From the IMG/VR virus record IMGVR_UViG_3300028559_000043, positions 1-58,169 of that record: 58,169 nucleotides of DNA; one strand, 5' to 3'. Positions within the stretch are counted from its first letter, which is position 1; every line of letters begins with the position of its first letter. Made by a program: the position numbers and the translations under genes. Below, in pieces: positions 54,780 through 58,169 of the stretch. This DNA comes from a virus. The notes below the pieces were generated by a model. It did no database searches, was not told the DNA's origin, and was given only the letters and a program-made list of their open reading frames with translations.

Positions 54780-55040
54780 TTACATTGACCAATAAGTCTC
54801 TGTTGCAGGATTACAACAGTGTGGGGTATCGGCATCAATTTCAATTTCCTTGCCGGACATTAGATTTTTGACTGTTTTCTTGGGGAAAACAAAGTTGGGG
54901 TTCAGAACCTTGAAAGCTTCCAAAGTCTTAGCCGGTTGTGCTAAGGGATTTTGTGCAATAAACTGTAGTGTTTCCATTACACCTAGACCCAAGAATTGTG
55001 CTTCTTTTTGGATCTGTTTCAATGCTGTTTCTACTTTCAT
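54780..55040 (-). CDS. Small hypothetical protein (86 aa)
   Basis: 86 residues with two adjacent Cys (PHCCNPATE) near the end. Helical N-terminus (ALKQIQKEAQFLGLGVMETL). It is the counterpart of the previous cassette gene, with its own promoter and AAAGGA. No family is recognised. Confidence 0.63.
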   Translation of the reverse strand: MKVETALKQIQKEAQFLGLGVMETLQFIAQNPLAQPAKTLEAFKVLNPNFVFPKKTVKNLMSGKEIEIDADTPHCCNPATETYWSM

Positions 55041-55072
55041 TTTATGTCCTTTAGTTGACTGTCTAAGATTCT

Positions 55073-55101
55073 ATTATATACCCAAATCCATTTATTGTCA
55101 A
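55073..55101 (-). promoter_or_regulatory. Repeated sigma-70 promoter cassette, next to a terminator
   Basis: Minus strand: TTGACA 55101-55096, TATAAT 55078-55073. The leader is nearly the same as at 54775. A hairpin lies 14-36 bases upstream. Confidence 0.92.
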
Positions 55102-55114
55102 ATTTTACACATAT

Positions 55115-55137
55115 GGAAAAGCCCCAGAATTTGGGGC
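55115..55137 (-). terminator. Intrinsic terminator before the 55101 promoter
   Basis: GCCCCA-AATTC-TGGGGC on the minus strand followed by TTTTCC; ends the 55346 transcript. Confidence 0.85.
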
Positions 55138-55145
55138 GAATGATG

Positions 55146-55346
55146 TTAGGCTTCTAATCTAGATTTCATCACACCTAGCATTGCAACTTGACGGTCAATA
55201 TCTAGTTTTAATACAATAGCTTTTTTTTCTAATTCTGCAAATTCTAGTTGCATAGTAATTACAGATTTTTCTATCGCCTTTGCCATTACAGTTAAATCTG
55301 CTTGGCTCATAGTTAGTGTTAGCGAATCACTTGTTGTTTCTGACAT
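55146..55346 (-). CDS. Small coiled-coil protein (66 aa)
   Basis: 66 residues with a strongly heptad-like C-terminal half (MQLEFAELEKKAIVLKLDI). It ends in a terminator, and AAAGGAACC precedes ATG. It may oligomerise; no function is known. Confidence 0.62.
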   Translation of the reverse strand: MSETTSDSLTLTMSQADLTVMAKAIEKSVITMQLEFAELEKKAIVLKLDIDRQVAMLGVMKSRLEA

Positions 55347-55404
55347 GTTGGTTCCTTTAAAGTTTATATACTAGTAATTATCTTAGGAATAGGTGACCTA
55401 TAAA

Positions 55405-56511
55405 TTATTCTATTAGTAAGTTTTTTGGAACTTCATTGTACCAATTTTTTACTTCTTCATTGGCAATTTGTTTAAGTTCATCATTGGTATATTTTGTACC
55501 TAAATTATTTTGATCCACCCATTTATTATAAACATCAACACATTCATCAAAGTTTTTAATTACTTTTTTCTTTTCTGCCATAGTTTGCAATTTAATAGGT
55601 ATGCCACTTACTAATGCACCTTGTTTAACTAATTGTTCTATACCTTTATATGCAGAAACATATTTTTGACTATGTTCCATTAGGTAGTTTTGATCCACTA
55701 AACTTAAATTACTTTTGAGCTTATCTAACACTAATGCGGTACTATCACTAGAAGTAACATCATATTCTAGTAATTTGGGATCCATTGAACCAACATCACT
55801 AATTAATTTATGGCACTTATTCCAATCACGCCATTCAATGTTGAATATATCATTCCATGACTTCTTTTCTTTATTTGGGAAGATATCTAAATTTAATATG
55901 TATTTTTCAATATCCTTTAAGTCTTTCTCATAGTCAAAATAACTTGCCACTCTAAAATGAGTATCAGACCACTTAAAGTATTCTTTGTAACTGTATAAAT
56001 AATTGGTTAATGTTGTCTCATTAATGGTTATACCATTTTTATATATGTTATAAAAAGTATCTATTTTTTCCGCATGAGTATACACATTCAATTTCTTACT
56101 TGCAGTAACTATTCCCCAACTGATAGCATGTTCAAATAAATTATTCCTACGTGCTGATATTATATAAAAATTATCATTAAGGTAATTATAAAATTGAGTT
56201 CTATCCTCAGTACTATCATTTCTGACATTTAAATGGTATAATGCAAGCCTAGCTGTTTTATAGTGGTCAACTTTTGATAAGTTGTTTACTACTTCTTCCA
56301 GTGATTGATAGTAACCCCATTCTTTACCGTTTCTAGGTTTACCTAATATCTCTCTATTATAAACATCACTGTAATATGATTCTATACCATTAGTAAGTTC
56401 ATGCAAATTAATAACTGGTTTGTCATATTCATGTGCATTCATGTAAACAGTTATGAGGCGTTGTAGTAGGGTGCTACCTACACGATCGGGGGTTAGTATT
56501 AATACATTCAT
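55405..56511 (-). CDS. Sulfotransferase-like protein
   Basis: 368 residues. The N-terminus LILTPDRVGSTLLQRL fits the 5'-phosphosulfate loop (R-x-G-S/T-T-L) of sulfotransferases, and ISARRNNLFEHAISWG fits the 3'-phosphate-binding Arg/Ser region. The C-terminal half is helical. It could sulfate a glycan or act as a PAPS- or nucleotide-binding phage protein. The ATG is 5 bases from a perfect TATAAATA, so late mRNA should be leaderless. Confidence 0.75.
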   Translation of the reverse strand: MNVLILTPDRVGSTLLQRLITVYMNAHEYDKPVINLHELTNGIESYYSDVYNREILGKPRNGKEWGYYQSLEEVVNNLSKVDHYKTARLALYHLNVRNDSTEDRTQFYNYLNDNFYIISARRNNLFEHAISWGIVTASKKLNVYTHAEKIDTFYNIYKNGITINETTLTNYLYSYKEYFKWSDTHFRVASYFDYEKDLKDIEKYILNLDIFPNKEKKSWNDIFNIEWRDWNKCHKLISDVGSMDPKLLEYDVTSSDSTALVLDKLKSNLSLVDQNYLMEHSQKYVSAYKGIEQLVKQGALVSGIPIKLQTMAEKKKVIKNFDECVDVYNKWVDQNNLGTKYTNDELKQIANEEVKNWYNEVPKNLLIE

Positions 56512-56516
56512 GTAGA

Positions 56517-56524
56517 TATTTATA
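56517..56524 (-). promoter_or_regulatory. T4-type late promoter TATAAATA
   Basis: Perfect octamer on the minus strand, five bases (TCTAC) before ATG 56511; the same spacing and nearly the same sequence as at 4801. Confidence 0.78.
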
Positions 56525-56533
56525 GCCGTAAAG

Positions 56534-56556
56534 GAAGGCTCTAAAAAGAGCCCTTC
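56534..56556 (-). terminator. Intrinsic terminator after the 56840 gene
   Basis: GAAGGGCTC-TTTTTA-GAGCCTTC on the minus strand, followed by CTTTA; lies 9 bases after the stop codon and upstream of the late promoter at 56517. Confidence 0.75.
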
Positions 56557-56564
56557 GTTAAGAA

Positions 56565-56840
56565 TTACTTCTTAGATTGTGTTTGACCTTGATTTACAAA
56601 GCCATACATCTTCTCAGCAACTTCAAGGATTTTGTCGAGGCCGGGAAACTCGGGCATGTTAACTGTGCTAACAAGTTGTCCTGTCTTCTCATCACGTTTA
56701 GCACTTAGTTCCCAACCTTGGAACTTCATTTGATATTCGTGTTGAACAGCATCTTTAGCCATAGCCAAAATATCTGTGCGTAGTTCATAGCCGTTTTTGT
56801 TAAATTTAACTTCAGGTAGTTTTGGTGTGTAGTCTGTCAT
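56565..56840 (-). CDS. Conserved T4-type protein (91 aa)
   Basis: 91 residues. GYELRTDILAMAKDAVQHEYQMKFQGWE (shown in part) is a well conserved motif of small T4-type phage proteins of unknown role. Mixed alpha with a tail QTQSKK. It has its own TTGACA/TACAAT promoter and a terminator. Confidence 0.75.
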   Translation of the reverse strand: MTDYTPKLPEVKFNKNGYELRTDILAMAKDAVQHEYQMKFQGWELSAKRDEKTGQLVSTVNMPEFPGLDKILEVAEKMYGFVNQGQTQSKK

Positions 56841-56867
56841 TTTATTTCCTTAAAAAGTGTATGTACA

Positions 56868-56969
56868 TTAATTGTAGTTTGTTTTGACTGGAATGTCAAC
56901 CGGTTTTGGTAATGTACCATGATTGACCCACTCCCAATCTTCATCAGTCATAGGTTGCCATTGATTCAT
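56868..56969 (-). CDS. Micropeptide (33 aa), last in coupled chain
   Basis: 33 residues, Trp-rich start (MNQWQPMTDEDWEWVNHG). Its ATG overlaps the previous stop as ATGA. It reads into the promoter of the next gene. Probably translated by coupling. Confidence 0.5.
   Translation of the reverse strand: MNQWQPMTDEDWEWVNHGTLPKPVDIPVKTNYN
56871..56899 (-). promoter_or_regulatory. Sigma-70 promoter, TTGACA-17-TACAAT
   Basis: Minus strand: -35 56899-56894, -10 56876-56871. The spacer sequence differs from the cassette and the promoter lies within the 33-aa ORF. Confidence 0.75.
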
Positions 56970-57064
56970 ATCCAACCTCTAAATTCATCGTCAATGATTG
57001 GATGTACTTCCCAACCATCCTTAGCCCAGTTGAATAGCATAATTAGGTCGTTAAGTAATCTCAT
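56966..57064 (-). CDS. Micropeptide (32 aa), coupled chain
   Basis: 32 residues (MRLLNDLIMLFNWAKDGWEV...) with ATGA overlaps at both ends. No other signal. Confidence 0.5.
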   Translation of the reverse strand: MRLLNDLIMLFNWAKDGWEVHPIIDDEFRGWI

Positions 57065-57144
57065 TTTAGTTTACTCGCTTTGTAGTCTTTGATAGACTGA
57101 ATTGCCTCTAAGAGACTATTGAATAGTTGTTTAAGTGTGTTCAT
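57061..57144 (-). CDS. Micropeptide (27 aa), coupled chain
   Basis: 27 residues, one amphipathic helix (LKQLFNSLLEAIQSIKDYK). ATGA overlap at both ends; GGAGATTT precedes its ATG. Confidence 0.5.
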   Translation of the reverse strand: MNTLKQLFNSLLEAIQSIKDYKASKLK

Positions 57145-57305
57145 AGAAATCTCCAATCTGATTGTTTGCGATGGAACTCGTAGGTCAATCGCTCAATGTC
57201 GCCTATATCTTGTGGATTTCGGCCGATGATATATTTTTCTAACTGTGATCCATAGGTATCTGTAGAGAAACCTAGGAACGCTATTAACATTCCTAAAAGT
57301 TTCAT
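57141..57305 (-). CDS. Small conserved protein (54 aa), coupled chain
   Basis: 54 residues. A hydrophobic start (KLLGMLIAFLGF) is followed by YIIGRNPQDIGDIERLTYEFHRK (shown in part), a pattern seen in small T4-type cyanophage proteins. ATGA overlap with the 27-residue ORF and a 2-base gap from the upstream gene. Confidence 0.65.
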   Translation of the reverse strand: MKLLGMLIAFLGFSTDTYGSQLEKYIIGRNPQDIGDIERLTYEFHRKQSDWRFL

Positions 57306-57307
57306 GA

Positions 57308-57577
57308 TTACTTAGCCTTCTTTTGATTAAAAGCAGGAACCATTGCTTTGAACTGGTCACCCATTTCTGTATAGAAATCTTTGCTTGTGAAAATCATACC
57401 CAAAGCCATCATAGATTGCATTCCTGCATCTGCGGCTGATTTAGTGTATTTTGATTGTGCATCAATGAATGTGTTCATTGCTGTTTTGATGCCTTCGTGT
57501 TGAACTGTTTGTTCTACGAATTTCTTTTTAAAGTCTGAAACGCCGTCAATAAAGGCGTAAGTTGCTGTGTTAAACAT
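57308..57577 (-). CDS. Conserved T4-type protein (89 aa), helical
   Basis: 89 residues opening MFNTATYAFIDGVSDFKKKFVEQ and continuing as a helical bundle of phasin-like appearance; a common small gene of T4-type phages. A GGAGATATAAAATG ribosome site is present. It heads a chain of four very small coupled ORFs. Confidence 0.72.
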   Translation of the reverse strand: MFNTATYAFIDGVSDFKKKFVEQTVQHEGIKTAMNTFIDAQSKYTKSAADAGMQSMMALGMIFTSKDFYTEMGDQFKAMVPAFNQKKAK

Positions 57578-57641
57578 TTTATATCTCCTATGTGTGTGTG
57601 TTTAAGTGTTGAGTTTTTATGAAGAACTCTAACTTCATATA

Positions 57642-57649
57642 TATTTATG
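57642..57649 (-). promoter_or_regulatory. Late promoter candidate CATAAATA
   Basis: The octamer lies 64 bases before ATG 57577. A 7-bp inverted repeat (TATGAAG/CTTCATA, 57619-57640) follows at the expected transcript start, and a GT repeat (57592-57600) precedes the ribosome site. Confidence 0.45.
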
Positions 57650-57670
57650 CGTTGTTTATCCGCAATATAA

Positions 57671-58169
57671 TTATATACTTAACAGACCCGAGTTGACAAT
57701 GTTATTGGTCAGCAAGTCTGATGTTTTAATATCATAGTGGTGCCCATCTCTAGCACGGTCAATTTGATGAAATAAAACTATATTTATATTCATTTTGATA
57801 ATTGCTTCATCAATATCTCCATTTGGGAAGCATCCGGGAATGAATGTGTGAATAATATTTGTGTTTTCTTTTATAGACTCAACTGAATTTATACAATCAA
57901 TTATATGTTGCGTATCCTGTTCACTGGTAGTATTAATAGCATAAATTCTACGATTTTCATCTGTTAATTTAATGTCGGTAGATTCTCTACGATGAATATA
58001 CGACCATTGGATAATTATGTTTTTTGGTTTAATACTTAACAAATCAATAATTTTACGTGTAATCCAAGAATTACTAGCACCATCCATGCTTACGTTTATC
58101 GTGTTGATTTTTAACTTGTTAGATAATACTTGATGCCAAGTATGATGATACGGGACACCCAATCCGGCT
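57671..58169 (-). CDS. SGNH-like hydrolase, 5' end cut by window edge
   Basis: The frame is open to the right edge and begins inside ...AGLGVPYHHTWHQVL, which follows the block I region of SGNH hydrolases in the protein at 20459 (GCSHTEGIG). IIIQWSYIHRRES corresponds to its WPYW block, and RDGHHYD near the end holds the Asp-His pair. The true start lies beyond 58169. Enzymatic activity on host polysaccharide esters is plausible. Confidence 0.65.
   Translation of the reverse strand, partial: AGLGVPYHHTWHQVLSNKLKINTINVSMDGASNSWITRKIIDLLSIKPKNIIIQWSYIHRRESTDIKLTDENRRIYAINTTSEQDTQHIIDCINSVESIKENTNIIHTFIPGCFPNGDIDEAIIKMNINIVLFHQIDRARDGHHYDIKTSDLLTNNIVNSGLLSI

Noticed and set aside
1-58169. tRNA genes, integrase or attachment sites
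   Set aside because: I saw no cloverleaf-like sequence with CCA-type end or T-loop motif in the few intergenic gaps, and no recombinase ORF. I could not run a tRNA search, so this is not a firm negative.

Overview
The window looks like part of the genome of a large, AT-rich, T4-type tailed phage of a Gram-negative bacterium. The evidence is close-packed genes in strand blocks, many short ORFs that overlap as ATGA or TAATG, very long Gly/Asn/Thr-rich tail-fibre-like proteins, a phage-type ATP-dependent DNA ligase, dCMP deaminase and MazG-like gene, T4-like late promoters (TATAAATA), and no integrase, rRNA, tRNA or replication origin that I can see. The host is probably a beta- or gammaproteobacterium: the FdxA ferredoxin, ErpA, Clp proteins and Sec or lipoprotein signals all fit, but this is inference. 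The right edge cuts through a gene, and the genome clearly continues on both sides.

Layout. 13-2815 (minus): a cluster of two methyltransferase-like proteins, a radical SAM enzyme and a 2-oxoglutarate oxygenase. 2910-12727 (plus): small genes, a GIY-YIG nuclease, a His-rich secreted protein, membrane proteins including DUF805, a TPR-glycosyltransferase, an asparagine-synthase-like enzyme, and then a run of small genes each behind its own near-identical sigma-70 promoter. 12751-28060 (minus): papain-like peptidase, LamG-like protein, two giant fibre proteins, ErpA, SGNH hydrolase, IF-1, small virion-like and membrane proteins, and two secreted low-complexity proteins (Pro-rich and Asn-rich). 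28175-29624 (plus): two short conserved genes, a secreted protein and a D-Ala-D-Ala carboxypeptidase. 29618-42180 (minus): amidinotransferase, dCMP deaminase, alpha/beta hydrolase, FdxA, MazG-like, cupin, metallophosphoesterase, SWIM protein, promoter-cassette genes, ClpP, a 520-residue unknown and a SprT-like protease. 42279-43234 (plus): a histone-tail-like protein and a metallophosphoesterase whose catalytic residues are nearly all replaced. 43231-58169 (minus): ClpS, Hsp20, bS21, ClpX, envelope proteins, DNA ligase, GGCT-like protein, more cassette genes, a sulfotransferase-like protein, a chain of very small overlapping ORFs and a partial SGNH protein.

Two promoter classes can be read directly. 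The first is TTGACA-17-TATAAT, usually inside a repeated cassette that begins TTGACAATAAATGG, with a hairpin terminator just upstream in several copies; these drive single small genes or short operons and resemble the mobile promoter/stem-loop cassettes described in T4-type phages. The second is (T/G/C)ATAAATA. Several promoters of both classes sit exactly 4-6 bases before an ATG, which predicts leaderless mRNAs.

Taken together, the phage seems equipped to redirect host proteostasis and translation (ClpX, ClpP, ClpS, Hsp20, bS21, IF-1), Fe-S and redox chemistry (ErpA, FdxA), the cell envelope (carboxypeptidase, lipoprotein, several secreted proteins) and small-molecule or glycan chemistry (radical SAM, amidinotransferase, asparagine-synthase-like, TPR-GT). 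Functions are assigned from motifs read by eye; no database search was run.
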